This document shows, piece by piece, positions 11,305-22,587 of a DNA stretch of 64,000 nucleotides; position 1 is the stretch's first letter; each line of letters opens with the position of its first letter. This DNA is from Ursus arctos (Eukaryota; Chordata; Mammalia; Carnivora; Ursidae). A program made the translations under genes and the position numbers. Location of the stretch: NCBI RefSeq assembly GCF_023065955.2, contig NW_026622763.1:84735299-84799298 (forward strand), given 5' to 3'. The notes beneath the pieces were generated by a model. That model saw only the letters and a list, made by a program, of their open reading frames with translations, was not told the origin of the DNA and made no database searches.

Positions 11305-12051
11305 ATGATTTGTTATGGGTAAAATGGTAGATCAGTGTCTAATATTAAATGTTTGATAAATATTTTCTACTATTGTTGTCATGATTTCTTAGAGTGAGCT
11401 AATTTATTATTATAGAGCCATTTGTGCAAGACTGGTGCTCTGATTATTTGCAGTAGTGTGGACTGCCCTGCCTCTGGCCACAGAACTCCAGACACATTCC
11501 CGGGCTAGTACTAGCACATCCCAGGCCTTAGAGAAGAGGTGGACATTCAAGCAGAGGACTGTAAAGTGGGAGCCTTTCTTCCGAGAGAGGGTGGAAAGCT
11601 GGAATATGCTCTAACACCTTACATAGAACTAGATTCACCTGTACAAACCACTAGTCATGAATTCATTGGCAAGTGGGAGTCACTTCTACATATTTCTGTT
11701 ATGCTAGCTGCCTGGTCACAAATAGCCCACCTACATTTGTAGTCTCATTTCTAGGATAACAACCCAAGCATTTCCAGTAGCTCCTTTATGTAGTATGGAT
11801 TATTTCTCATCAGCCAGTTTGGTTTTCTCTAAACACGATCTGCTTTGACTATAATCCCTTTAAAAGAAGGTCCTTGGATTTGGAAACAAGACTTAAATAC
11901 AGTGGAGACAAAATATGATTTTTCTGGACATTATATTTCTTAATGTTTATTACCTTTGTTTCCTTTTTCAAAAGCAGATCTATCAGAATGAATTCATTGT
12001 GTTCTCTGATGCTTTCTCAAAAGTGTCGCATAGCCATGATAATGAAAGTGC
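11305..12051. other. gene-free unique DNA
   Basis: No gene or known repeat is seen. A slightly GC-richer patch occurs at 11440-11560. Confidence 0.4.
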
Positions 12052-12522
12052 ATAGGCCAGTGAAACAGCTTTGTAGGAGAGGGATGATGGTAATGATGGT
12101 GATGATGGTGATGATAATGACAGATGGATGGATAGATAGATAGACAGATAGAAAGATAGACTGAGAGAATTATTATAAGAATTTCGTTTTAAGTGATTGG
12201 GGGGTTGGCCAGGAAGTCTGAAATCTATAGGACAGGCCATCAAGAAAGGCAGACTAGAAACTTCAGCAAGACCAGGTACTGGAATCCACAAGCAGAACTT
12301 CCTCTTCCTCAGGAAAATCTCAATTCTGTTCATAATGTCTTTCACCAAATTGAATCATGGCCATCCAGATTACCCAAAATAATCTCCTTTATATAAAGTC
12401 AACTTATTGCAAATGTGAATCACATTTATAAAATACCTTCACTACAATATCTAGATTAGCATTTGATTAAATAACTCAGTACTACTGCCTAGTCAAGTTG
12501 ACTCATGAAACTGACCACCACA
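12052..12522 (-). mobile_element. MaLR/ERVL-like LTR
   Basis: Read on the minus strand, it begins TG with 'gagtcaacttgactagg', then 'atctagatattgtagtgaagg', and ends in a microsatellite-bearing U5-like region. I recall this plan from an old mammalian LTR that starts 'tcaacttgrctagg' and has an internal (tatc)n tract. The family name is uncertain and the left end is approximate. Confidence 0.6.
12083..12163. repeat. compound (GATGGT)n-(GATG)n-(GATA)n microsatellite
   Basis: Tandem gatggtgatgat units pass into gatg and then gata/gaca units. It lies within the LTR at the place where that family carries a simple repeat. Confidence 0.9.
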
Positions 12523-13871
12523 GAGACTAATTCCTCCTGTAAAAATTATTTATGACTACCTGGAGCACTATGTCAGAGGGATTCTGCGGTTGTGTCTAGC
12601 CTCAACAGTAAGAGCACTTAGCAATATCTGTCACGTGCAAGGGCAAAGGGAGTGGCTACATAGAGCATTTACTTTTTTTAAATCTAATAACAGAACTAGA
12701 TAAACACTAGTAATACAGTCAACTGTGTTTAGTATCATAACAAGTACTCAAACAAAATACGATACTATCAAGAAAAATGCAGTTGTATATCATGATGTAA
12801 ACAGAGTTTCTCTGGGGTAATACAATGTATACTTGGTTTTCCAGTACCCAACTTTTCATTTAGAATATACAATTTAGTAAGTTCATAGTACAATAAAAAA
12901 TAATATTTAAAACATCTAAAAAAAAGAATAGAGAGATGAAAGATGAGTTACATTTCCTCTAGATGTTCACAATGTATCATTAATGAAAAAATACCTAAAT
13001 GACACACACATAGATATTTAAATTAATATTTATTATCAAGCTCATTATATTTCAAGTAATGACTGATACATTTGGAAATTTCAATGCATATTTGATGGTC
13101 AATGACCAAATGACAGTGTAGTAATAGATGAGCTTGAGATTCTGACCACCAGAGAAGTTTCTGCAGGCTTGCCCAGCCACTTTTCCCAGTCTGTGTGTAC
13201 ACTTTCAATGTTCAGGCTCTTCTGACCCCGAACTTGGCCCCTCATATTCCTCTTCTTTATAATGCATTATGAACTTCACTTTGTGTCTTGTGTGTAGCTC
13301 CCCACCAAACCCCAATAGTGCTCAAGGCTCTTGTCTTTTTCAGGACTCTCAAGGTCCCAAGGAGCCTTACCTGGGTCACTTGTAGAGCTCTTATTTCTCT
13401 GCTGATGGGTCAGACTGCCATAAGATTGAGTACCACTTCTAAAAATCTTTGAATACCAGCAAAATCTTTCTGGTCCCCAAACTTTCTGCCATGCCTATTT
13501 CAGAGTTTTATACTGACACATATGTCCTCCCTAACTGCATTTCTCCCATTTTCCTCCCAGTGATCATATCCCCATGTCCCAAAAACTCTTAAACCTGGTT
13601 CTTATTTAATGGTTATTCTACTTGACAAATACATATTAAAAGTCTACTAAGTGGATGAATGGAGATTACTGATAGTAAAATGCTTTATTATCCTATATTC
13701 CTCAAGTTACTGGCAGCTTTCCAATTCTACATCTCTTTTACCCCATAAATTCTCCAAACTTAATGTCCCATGTTTGCCTTAAATAGATTTAATTAGTATA
13801 ATGAGGCACCACTCTAAAAAGATACCTTGAGTTAGAAACAAGCTTGGAAAAACTAGTAATTCTCTACCACA
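12523..13871. other. gene-free unique DNA
   Basis: No exon or repeat is assigned. A block near 13200-13600 is less AT-rich than its surroundings but has no sustained open frame. Confidence 0.4.
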
Positions 13872-14061
13872 GGGATTTTTCTTCTGGTGATGTCTGGAGG
13901 CATCTTTGGTGGTCACAACTGGAGGAGTGGATGCTACTCACATCTAGTGTGTAGAGGCCAGGGACGCTGCTTAACATCCTACGATGCTTAGGACAGCTTC
14001 TCCTGCAACAAGAGAAGTGTCCAGCCCAAAATGTCAGGAGTGCCAAGGTTGAGAAATCGAG
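13872..14061 (+). mobile_element. MER5A-type hAT-Charlie MITE
   Basis: Matches MER5A landmarks in order: 'gatgtctggaggcatc', 'ttggtggtcacaactggagg', 'atctagtgtgtagaggccag', 'taacatcctacgatgc', 'cagcccaaaatgtcagg', and the 3' end 'aaggttgagaaatcg'. The left terminal inverted repeat is lost. Confidence 0.9.
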
Positions 14062-14900
14062 AGATAAATGAAAGAAACCTTCAAACTACCTTTTGGTGTG
14101 GATGAGTAATAAAGATACAGGTGAATTATCAATCTGCATTTTTACTAAAAAGAAAGCAAGCTTAAATTTCTGCGAGATAGACTGTTTAGCTAAAAGAACT
14201 TGCTGATTGTAAATTGATTCAGCAAATTTTTAGAGTATATCGGCATTATTCTTGAATGATTTTAAGTATATTCCTGCCTAAAGGCGGTGGAGAAAATGTA
14301 AGAACATTTCAGGATTTTTATAAAATTATTAGCATTCTGGGAACAACAGATACCAGTTCATGAAATAAACAAACAAAAACCGAAAGATGTGTCACTGTTC
14401 TGGGACTTTTTCCTGATTTTCTTTTACTGCTGTTGATTATGAAATTATCTTCTTCATATATCCATATTATGTCTTCAGTCTCATCACTGAAGTTTATAAT
14501 ATTTAACATTACATTAGGCAAAATTGCCTGATGATTGACATTAAAAAATCTTAGCTCATTTTCTCAAAATTTGTATTTGTGTTACCTCTATGGTAAATAG
14601 CAGCACTTGCTATATTATTTTGAGTTTCTTTGTACTCAACTCTTTGGAGTTGATTTGTATTCTTCAACATCTGAGCAATAAATTATCCTTTCAACTGATA
14701 GCCATTTTAACACAAAATACACAAGAATGCAATTTCAAACTATTACTAGTGGATGCAGACTCCCATCCATTTTTTTTTTTTTTTGAAAACTGTCAGCTCT
14801 TTCTTATGGTTACATAGTAGTTCTATTCGTTGGATTGTCTTTGCTTATTTTTACTGAAAATAGCATTTAAAAATCATTTTCAATAAGAAAATTCAGGTAA
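14062..14900. other. gene-free AT-rich DNA
   Basis: No gene is seen. A run of 15 T lies at 14770-14784. No named repeat is recognised. Confidence 0.4.
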
Positions 14901-15180
14901 CTTACACTTGATGTCAGAGAAGAATTGATTTTTTTTCAGAGGATGTTGGATATTTGAATATACTGGTCCATTCATTTTAATCCAGTCAGGAAAACTGACC
15001 CTTCCTATGAGGAACTGGGTATGTCGGTAACACTGAGATAGCAACTGCAGGAAGAGCTCCCACAGCCGGAGCTGGGAGAACAGAAGAATAAGGCTGGGCT
15101 TGTCAGAACACAAAATCTTGGACTGGGACCTTCTGGAGGGTCCTCTTACACATGATGTAAGAGAAGGATTGATTTTTTTT
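14901..15180 (-). mobile_element. inserted partial copy of an unclassified repeat, with 36-bp flanking repeats
   Basis: Positions 14937-15144, read on the minus strand, closely match 16440-16640 of the plus strand. Shared blocks include 'ttattcttctgttctccca', 'gcagttgctatctcagtg' and 'gttaccgacatacccagtt'. The copy lies between direct repeats of 36 bp (14901-14936 and 15145-15180, about three differences), each ending in eight T. A T run at the start of a minus-strand insert fits L1-type retroposition with an unusually long target duplication. The source family is unknown to me. A chance frame in both copies gives the same short peptide, which reflects shared DNA rather than a gene. Confidence 0.75.
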
Positions 15181-15604
15181 TGGTAATTTTTCATAATTAT
15201 AATTTATAATACTTTTAATTAAAGTATTGAAAGTTCCTGCATTAAATGATATTTGGTATTCCTTGACTATTTAGAGTGGCCATTTTGAGAGGTTTTGATA
15301 GATTCTATTTTTTCCAAGTATTAGTAATCTCTACTTCCACTTACTTACCTTATTTCAGGAGAGAGTGTCGCTTTATATCTCGTATTATAGCTATGTATGT
15401 GCCTGCCTTATCTTTCCTTTTAGATTACAAACTGCGGAGAAGAAATGTGCCCTTTTCCACCTTATATCTCCTGACATACTCAACCAAATTTCTGGAAATG
15501 AGAGTTGCATATATAACTATATATATGAATGAAGGTGTGTATCTTCTATATCTAAACTGAATTGATACTGTAATATAACAGGAAAAAAGTCACAAAACAA
15601 AACA
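15181..15604. other. gene-free AT-rich DNA
   Basis: No gene or repeat is recognised. Confidence 0.4.
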
Positions 15605-15730
15605 CAGGAGGGAGCCAAGTGTGTGATATGGTTCTGGCATTAATGAGCTTTGTGACCTGAGGCAAGTTATCTAATCTCTTTGGGCATCAAGTCTTCTAGT
15701 CTATGTATGATATTTTTACTCATACACCTA
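15605..15730 (+). mobile_element. MIR SINE fragment
   Basis: 'gtgacctgaggcaagttatc' and 'taatctctttgggcatc' fit the MIR core ('gtgaccttgggcaagttac'). The ends are eroded. Confidence 0.6.
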
Positions 15731-15769
15731 AATAGAAAATGAACAATGAGCTCTGTTCCCACTTTCTCT

Positions 15770-16640
15770 CAGGGATAGGTAGAAATAAAGGTCCCTTATT
15801 TAGGCAAAAATACCTGCTACTGCCAACTTTAATCAAAGTCTTAAAGTCATGGTCTTCTGGCAGCTGCTCTTGGTAAGTGGAGAAAATAGTTGATGACAGC
15901 TTCTGGCCTCAGAAGCCTCTGGCAGTTACAGCTTTACAGGTCTTTTGAGTAGGGTCCCCAGAGTCAACTCCTTTTCTACTGGGTGTTCAACCTGGGATAT
16001 TGCTAGTGCTCACTATACTGCCTACGAGAAGGCAAGTGGCGAGTGAGTGGAAGAGGCCCATACGGGTAACTGTAAGTGTCCACCGAGCAGGCAGGAAATC
16101 CAGGAGCAGTTGATAATGAAACGATTGTTGTTCAGCTCCAGACCCACCCTCCTATACTCTTCTTTGCGATCCTGGACCTGGAAGTGTGCAAAACCCACTT
16201 CTCCCATCCCGCTGGCTCTGTTAAGCTCTGCTATAGGGAAATTTACAGAGAAGTTAGAAGGGTGGAGAAGAAAAAAAGAAGCTCTTTCTTATCTGCTTTC
16301 CCTTTCTGTCAGCATCATGTTGGCTGCAACATGATTTTTAGTTTCTGATTTTTTTCTAAACTCCCATTGTACCTCAGTGTACCTCTCAGAATTATCAGTC
16401 CAATTGGCTGATGCACTTTTTTCAGGGGCCTTAGTAGGAGCTCCAGAAGGTCCCATTCCAAGATTCTGTGTTCTGACAAGCCCAACCTTATTCTTCTGTT
16501 CTCCCAGGTCCGGCTGTGGGAGCTGCTTCCTGCAGTTGCTATCTCAGTGTTACCGACATACCCAGTTCCTCACAGGAAAGGTCCGTTTTCCTGACTGGAT
16601 TAAATGAATGCACCAGCTATATTCAAATATCCAAACAGGC
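15770..16640 (+). repeat. unclassified dispersed repeat, long copy
   Basis: This less AT-rich block of about 870 bp shares its last 200 bp with the inverted copy at 14937-15144 and a 46-bp piece (15956-16001) with 18009-18054. I cannot match it to L1, SINE, MaLR or a DNA transposon. Several overlapping short frames exist on both strands and none looks like a known protein. It could be a carnivore ERV or LTR piece, a processed pseudogene of a non-coding transcript, or a low-copy segmental repeat. The boundaries are set by where similarity and composition change, so they are soft. Confidence 0.5.
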
Positions 16641-16966
16641 AGAAGCACAAGGCCGTTAGTGAACAATAGAAATCTGAACACATACCTAGGATTTGAAGGT
16701 GGATCTCAGTCCCATGATGCGTACATATGAGTGTGCATGTGCGTATGTCGGGCCTGGTGGGCAAGAACAAGATAGGGCCCCTTTATCTAAAGTCCCAAAA
16801 TGCTTGGGAAACCAAGGCAGTTGCTAATACAGAAGCTTAAGAATTCTTAAGATGGTAAAATAGCCCAACTGCTAACTTCATCCTGCAACATCAACTCTAT
16901 ATTATAGTAATAAAAAGAAACTTGGATTCTATTGATAAAATAAAATAAAATACAAATGATATGAGA

Positions 16967-17150
16967 GGGCACCTGGGTGTACAGTCAGCTAAGCATCCGA
17001 CTCTTGGTTTCAGCTCAGGTAGTGATTTCAGGGTCCTGAGGTTGAGCCCCGCATCAGGCTCCGCGCTCAGCTAGTCTGCTTATGACTCTCTCTCCCTCCC
17101 TCTCTACCCCTCCCCTCGCTCTCTAAAACTAAATAAATAAATCTTTAAAA
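16967..17150 (+). mobile_element. CAN-SINE, diverged
   Basis: Head 'gggcacctgggtgtacagtc', 'ccgactcttggtttcagctc', a tc-rich body, and tail 'aaataaataaatcttt'. The many substitutions and lack of a clear target repeat suggest an older copy. Confidence 0.9.
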
Positions 17151-18007
17151 CATAATAAGATAACATGGAGAGAACAAAGGCTGTCTTGATCTGCCAGGTT
17201 TGTGAGAAGCAAAGGTTGAGGAGTGAGGTAAGAGGTAACCACAGGCAGGAGTGCAAGAAGAGTTTTAATTTGTACTGTAGCATCCACTGCTTTTGGACAA
17301 ACCAGTGCTTTCCCTTCACCTCAGAAATTGGCGGAGACAACCGGACTGCTAGGGCCTCTACATGATAATATCAGGGAAATAGAAGAACATCCGTGGAAAG
17401 GTGAAGAAAATACATGTGGACTGAGATGCCGCCTTCTGGCATTCATTCCTCCTCTCCCTCCTCTTCACCCTAGGCCTGATGGATTACAAATCTAAGGTGA
17501 CTGCCTTCTCCCACCACGGCTGTTTTGAAATGAAAAAAATAAATAAATAAAGATGGAAACTTGCTGAGAGTAAGTGCCTGGGAAGTAGAAGCAAATAAGC
17601 ATGATAAAGAGTGGTCCTGTCATTCCTGGTTCCATCCTAGGCAACAGGGGGATAAATCATAAGATTGACACTGACTGAAGAATACATGAGTATCAGATAT
17701 AAGAATTCTTCCAGAAAGCAACAGAGAAGGAAAAAAAGATAGAAAATGTGACAGAAAAGCTGAATGAGTAGAGTAGAGAAGTTGAAGTGGCAGATATGTT
17801 CGAGAAATCAAAAAGGATAAAAATCATGAGTATGGGTCTTAAGTTACGGTTATTCATAATAAAACCAAAAAGAGTGTATAACTTTAAACCAAAGAAGAAA
17901 ACTCTGTCTCCACTGGCAGGGATAGGGGGAGACAAAAAGCACAGTGTATGGGAATATGAATTAAGATGACAAAAATAGATCATAATGTAATAATAACTAT
18001 ATATATC
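17151..18007. other. gene-free unique DNA
   Basis: No gene is seen. A short (aaat)n run lies near 17535. Positions 17224-17237 hold the 14-bp word reused at 18060-18073. Confidence 0.45.
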
Positions 18008-18068
18008 TCCCCAGAGTCAACTCCTTTTCTGCTGGGTGTTCAACCTGGGATATTACCTCTGAGGTAAG

Positions 18069-18073
<5 letters not shown>
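18008..18073 (+). repeat. chimeric local insertion from two nearby donors
   Basis: 18009-18054 matches 15956-16001 at 45 of 46 bases. It is followed by five bases (acctc) and then 14 bases (tgaggtaagaggta, 18060-18073) identical to 17224-17237. The acctc and gaggt words form a small palindrome at the join. The patch abuts the (TA)n tract. Two donors joined in order suggest template switching or a mis-joined assembly. Confidence 0.75.

Positions 18074-18111
<38 letters not shown>
18072..18111. repeat. (TA)n microsatellite
   Basis: About twenty uninterrupted ta units. Confidence 0.97.
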
Positions 18112-18114
<3 letters not shown>

Positions 18115-18573
18115 TAAAATACAGATTTCAGTGCTCTATTGAATAAGAATCTCTAAGGAAGGAACCTGGAAATCTTACTTTTAATAAAAACCTTGCGATT
18201 CTTTATGTTCAGAATAAGTTAGAAATACCAGTAAGTGGTAGAGAGGAAAGAACCCTAGATGCCTTCAGGATATCTGATTGCCGTGCTGAGTCCCCTAGGA
18301 ATGAATTTTCTCTCCTATAATACTCCATTTATTTTTAAGCTGTGTACAGACTAGCAAATTCGATATTTTCATGGAAGAAAGAAGGAATGGGCCTCCATAC
18401 AAAGCAGGATTAAGTGTGGCACATTTAAAGATATATCGACCTTCTCACACCCAATTTCTAAGTTAATGCTAAAATCATCAGCAAACAAAAGAAGTTTTCT
18501 AGGTCATAGCAAGACATGTGTGATACAAATGTTCTGTGAAATTGAGATATTGAGCAAAGGGGCTAACAGAACA

Positions 18574-18790
18574 GTTTCTAGAATCAGCTTTAACCTAGGT
18601 TAAATCTCAGCTCCACAATGTACTTGGTTGACCTCTGGTAAGTTACTTCTCTTGCATCTGTTTCCTCATCTGTAAAAAGAAATAATAGGCTCTACTTCAT
18701 GAGATTGTTAAGAGGTTTGAATATAATAATTCATGTAAATCATTTTAAATAGAGTAAGCATTATATAAATGGTTTCTATTATTACTATCG
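18574..18790 (+). mobile_element. MIR SINE
   Basis: MIR core and 3' end: 'aaatctcagctccacaatg', 'ctgtttcctcatctgtaaa', 'gagattgttaagaggtttg', 'aagcattatataaatg'. Confidence 0.85.
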
Positions 18791-18849
18791 CCATGCATTT
18801 ATTTTTAAAGTATTTTCAGGGTATATGTATACAAAGTATTCATATACAT

Positions 18850-19035
18850 TTAATACATAATCCAGGTATTTTACTAATTACTTTATATTGATTGTCTCAC
18901 TTAATCATCACACTAGTCATTTGTGAGTATTTTTAGCCCCATTTTATAGGCTAAAAATTGAGGCTCAGAAATTTATGTAATTAATCTAAAGTCATATAAT
19001 TACAAAGAGGTGGTTCAAACCAAGTGTTGATTATT
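18850..19035 (-). mobile_element. MIR SINE
   Basis: Antisense MIR: 'gtctcacttaatcatcac', 'ccccattttataggctaa', 'attgaggctcagaaatt', 'ggtggttcaaaccaagtg'. Confidence 0.8.
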
Positions 19036-20502
19036 CATAGCTAAGAGAGATCACATCCAACTGGGGACAACTAGCATTCTTGACCCAGATGACTACACAT
19101 TTTTTAACATCCTACAATTAAGTTACTTTTCTTAAGCTCTCAGCCTTGGCTAGTTTGTGCATAGCTGGATGCTCTTTATTAGTAGTTTTGTTCAGCTTCG
19201 AATATTTTCATTAGTTTATTTTCTCAGGTTTGATGCCTATGAGAGAGCATTTTCCTGGAAGATGGTAAAGGATGTGGTACTGTTTAAATTATCGTAAAAG
19301 TAGCTCAATGGGATCATCTCTGTAAGAGTTGATATTTAAATGAAGTAGTCCTTTGGAACTGGCTGAGGAAAAGTGCTTTTAAGTTTAAAGAAACTTTAGT
19401 TGAGAACTATCAGTTGAGAAGACAAGACCTTGGAGACTCCTTGAATAAAAACTGGCCTTGGTCAACAAGTAGAAATACAAATGTAATGCTGCATTCTTTC
19501 CGGGAGACCTATGAACATAGAAAGGACATTTTTTTTTAACTTGAAAATCTCATGCAAGTTGTAATACAGAAGTGACAGGACTTCAAAAATATAAGGAAAT
19601 AAGTACCAAGGCTAGAGAATTTCATTGCACTTGGGTTTCACCTAGAAGCTTGTCTCAGTTGACCATTTGTGTCCTATATCAGTCAGGAATGTCATAAAGT
19701 CAAACCAAAGCATTTTGCAATAATTTCCGAGGAAAGAGTACATAGTACATGTCAGAATCTATTTTCTATTTCTATTTCACCTGTTAATGTTTTATTTTTA
19801 CATGGGTTAATATCTAGATTTTATTTTGAAGAGTTTTGGTTTTTTGGTTCTATGCTCTAATAGTATGAAGATATACTTTGCAATTGGTTGTAACAAGTCA
19901 TGTCTTATTTTACCTTTTTTGTCTCGTGTACCATGGTGTTTAACAAGGCCCCTAAAATATTCTGTTACATGCTAAAGTATGAGAACTACTTATACAGTAT
20001 AATCAATGATCTATTTATTTTTCTGGTTAATTGCATCAGAAATATTTCCTGGTTGTGCCAGTTCCTTCAAGAATTGCTAAGGAGAGCCTGGACTAGGTAT
20101 TTCTCATTGCAGGAGGGAACCTGAGAGCAGATTCTCAGACACCATCAAATATATGGGAAGTCTTGCTAGCTATTTTATATTCTTAGAATTTTAGAAGGCC
20201 AATGATAGCATCCCTATTATCTACCTGAATTCAGAAAGCAAATAAGAGACACATCTAGGAAATAGAAACTGGATATTCCCTGTGAATGAACAGATTTGCT
20301 GTCCCTTCTTCCAGTCATCAACATAGTTAGGTAGGGATAAGTTTCCAACTTCAAGAGATGAGTTTCTGATTCAATGCAACCTACTATTGCAAGAAGAAAA
20401 TATCAGGAGGAGGGGGAAGTATCTAAAACTAACATGCCCAATTCTTTCTTCTAAAGTCATAAAGAGGTAAGTGTACGTCCTTATCTTCTGGGAAAGAGTA
20501 AA
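19036..20502. other. gene-free unique DNA
   Basis: No gene or assigned repeat. The last part leads into the donor block of the 23 kb insertion. Confidence 0.4.
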
Positions 20503-20819
20503 TGAAGAGGCAGAGAGCAACAACATAATTCTAATAGAAGTTTCTAGAAAACATGAGGAGATGGACACAAAAGTTCTCCCCCAAAATGAACAATGATTGA
20601 ATTGATACCACAAATTTTGAATGACATTTATTCAACTCAAATTTATTGAGCACCTCTTTCTCAGAAATTATGTTAGGATGGTGTGGAATGCAAGAATGAG
20701 AATTTAAAAACTGTGATAGCTATGGATTTAGAGAATCACATGGGTAAGATTTATACTTTAATTGTAACTGAAATATTTATTTTGATTTATATTCAAAATC
20801 TTTATTTACTGTTTGAGGA
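20503..20819 (+). repeat. donor copy of a 317-bp local duplication
   Basis: It is repeated at 23065-23380 in the same orientation with two differences: one T fewer in 'cctctttctc' and one T to A in 'gtaagatttat'. The surroundings here run on without a break, so this looks like the original. The middle (ttattcaactcaaatttattgagc) has the look of an ancient MIR/L2-like end. Confidence 0.93.
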
Positions 20820-21956
20820 GTTAACATACATGATTATATAAACAGCAGAGATATTCCAAAATAGTTTTAGAGAATATATTAAAAGATGATTGAAATATCT
20901 CATTGATAAAGAATAAATTTATATTGTGTCTAGATGGTCTGTCCTATCACTTTTCTACCTCCTCTTTAAAAACCAAATATCTCCAAATAATTCTCAATAG
21001 AAAATCTAAATCAGGATGCTTTGAAGGACAACGTATAAATAAAGGGAGTTATTGTTAGAAGAGTGAGTGACATAAATAAGAGGAGTAAGACCACATGTGC
21101 AAATCAAAACCACTTCAAATTTCAATGTCTTTCCAACACCTAAAAATATTCACACAAATGAAAATAAATGTTAATTCAAAAATAAATTTGCAAGTTGACA
21201 ATAAATCACTTGCTATTTATAATAAAGGCAAGAGTTTGTAAAGCTAAAGAGAAAATTGCTCTTCTAGTACTAAAAGATGCTTATCAGAATGTGACAGGAC
21301 AAGGGTTACACATTCAAATGTAACAAGATTAGGCTTTGGATTCCCAAAGTAGAAAAAAACATGCTCAGCAGAAATGGTTTTTACATTGCCTGTTGGGCTG
21401 CTTTAGAATTAATTCTATTTATCTTTGGCATCAGCTGTGGTTCTGAGACTGGAGATTTTTAGTCAGAAAAAAAAATCAGAAAAACTGGATTCTATAATTT
21501 TCTTGCTGATAAAATACAACGTAACATGGCTTTTATTATACACAGACTTAATTACTTTTAATAAAATTATAAAATATTATTTTTAAGCTTGATATTTTTA
21601 TGTTTGTGTTAAGTGTAAAAAAACATAAAAATAATTTATACACAAAAGAAGCTATTTATTATAGAGTATTTTATTCTTCATCATTTCCCAATACCTAATA
21701 CTTAATTTTTGTTTAGTAAAAAGAATTTAAGAAAAAATTTTAAAACTGAGCAGCCTTTTATTTTTTTTCTAGGAAATATTTTAAAATTGCATTTTTATCA
21801 AGTATAAAATGAATATGAATATTCACAATAAGGTTATATTTATATATATTTTATTTATCTATATCTCTATCTATCCCTGTTTTTTCCTTAAAATTATCTG
21901 TCATCACTGAATCTCCATTTTGTTAGAGTCTAGTATTTGTAGTACTTCAATATACA
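20820..21956. other. gene-free, very AT-rich DNA
   Basis: No gene. Long A/T-rich stretches occur at 21530-21900, including a (tatc)-like patch near 21855. No family is assigned. Confidence 0.4.
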
Positions 21957-22321
21957 TGTTGCAATGGATTGAACATTTGTGTTCTTTCCAAAATTTGTAT
22001 GTTGAAATCCTAACCCCAGTGTGATAGTATTAGGAGAAGAGAACTTTAGGAGTTGATTAGTCAGGAGGATGAAACCCTCATAAGTAAGATTAGTGCCCTT
22101 ATAAAAGAGACCCTAGTGAGCACTCTCACCTCTTCTGTCACGTGAGCACACAGCAAGAAGATGGTCTTCTATCAACCAATAGGTGGGCTCTCACCAGACA
22201 CTGAATCTGTTGGCACCTTGGCACTTTCAGCCTTCAGAATGGTGAGAGATACAAGTTTGTTGTTTAAGTCACCTGGTCAATGGTATTTTTGTTATAGCAG
22301 CCTGAAATAGACTGAAACACA
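21957..22321 (+). mobile_element. MaLR LTR (MLT1/MST type)
   Basis: Sense MaLR LTR with 'gtatgttgaaatcctaacc', 'ttagtgcccttataaaagag' (the TATA region), 'gtcacgtgagcacacagc', 'ctctcaccagacactgaat', and the end 'ttatagcagcctgaaatag' to 'gactgaaaca'. The start TG and end CA are near 21957 and 22321; 'acatg' occurs at both edges. It is a solo LTR with no internal region. Confidence 0.88.
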
Positions 22322-22396
22322 TGTGTATATTTGTGTGTTTTGTTTTAACAGTTATAGGTTTTAATGTATATTATCCAAAATCTAGTATTCTCTGTT

Positions 22397-22420
22397 AGGA
22401 ACACTGTTTTATGGCATGAG
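22397..22420 (+). repeat. second donor (24 bp) of the 23 kb insertion
   Basis: The 24 bases here recur exactly at 23377-23400, immediately after the large copied block. They share 'agga' with the end of that block. Confidence 0.9.
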
Positions 22421-22587
22421 GATACAATGGGAATAGTATAAAGCTGATCCATGCACAATCTTGACAAATTTAAAAAATAAGCACTTATAATGCCAGACTC
22501 TCCAAGACAAATGTGGCTGAAGACAGACCCAGAAAAAATGTCTGTGGTGCTGAAGATGAGGGAAATGGTGCAGGAATTATAGAATAT

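Noticed and set aside
11983..12348. 121-codon minus-strand frame rich in Ser/Leu
   Set aside because: The low-complexity part is the translated GATA microsatellite and the rest is an LTR.
14880..15194. 104-codon minus-strand frame similar to a frame at 16377-16607
   Set aside because: The peptide similarity comes from two copies of the same repeat DNA; neither has a known domain or a proper gene context.
20371..20613. Possible duplicated gene, since the same minus-strand peptide recurs at 22984-23175
   Set aside because: The repeat is explained by the 317-bp DNA duplication. The frame is short, has no domain, and differs outside the copied block.
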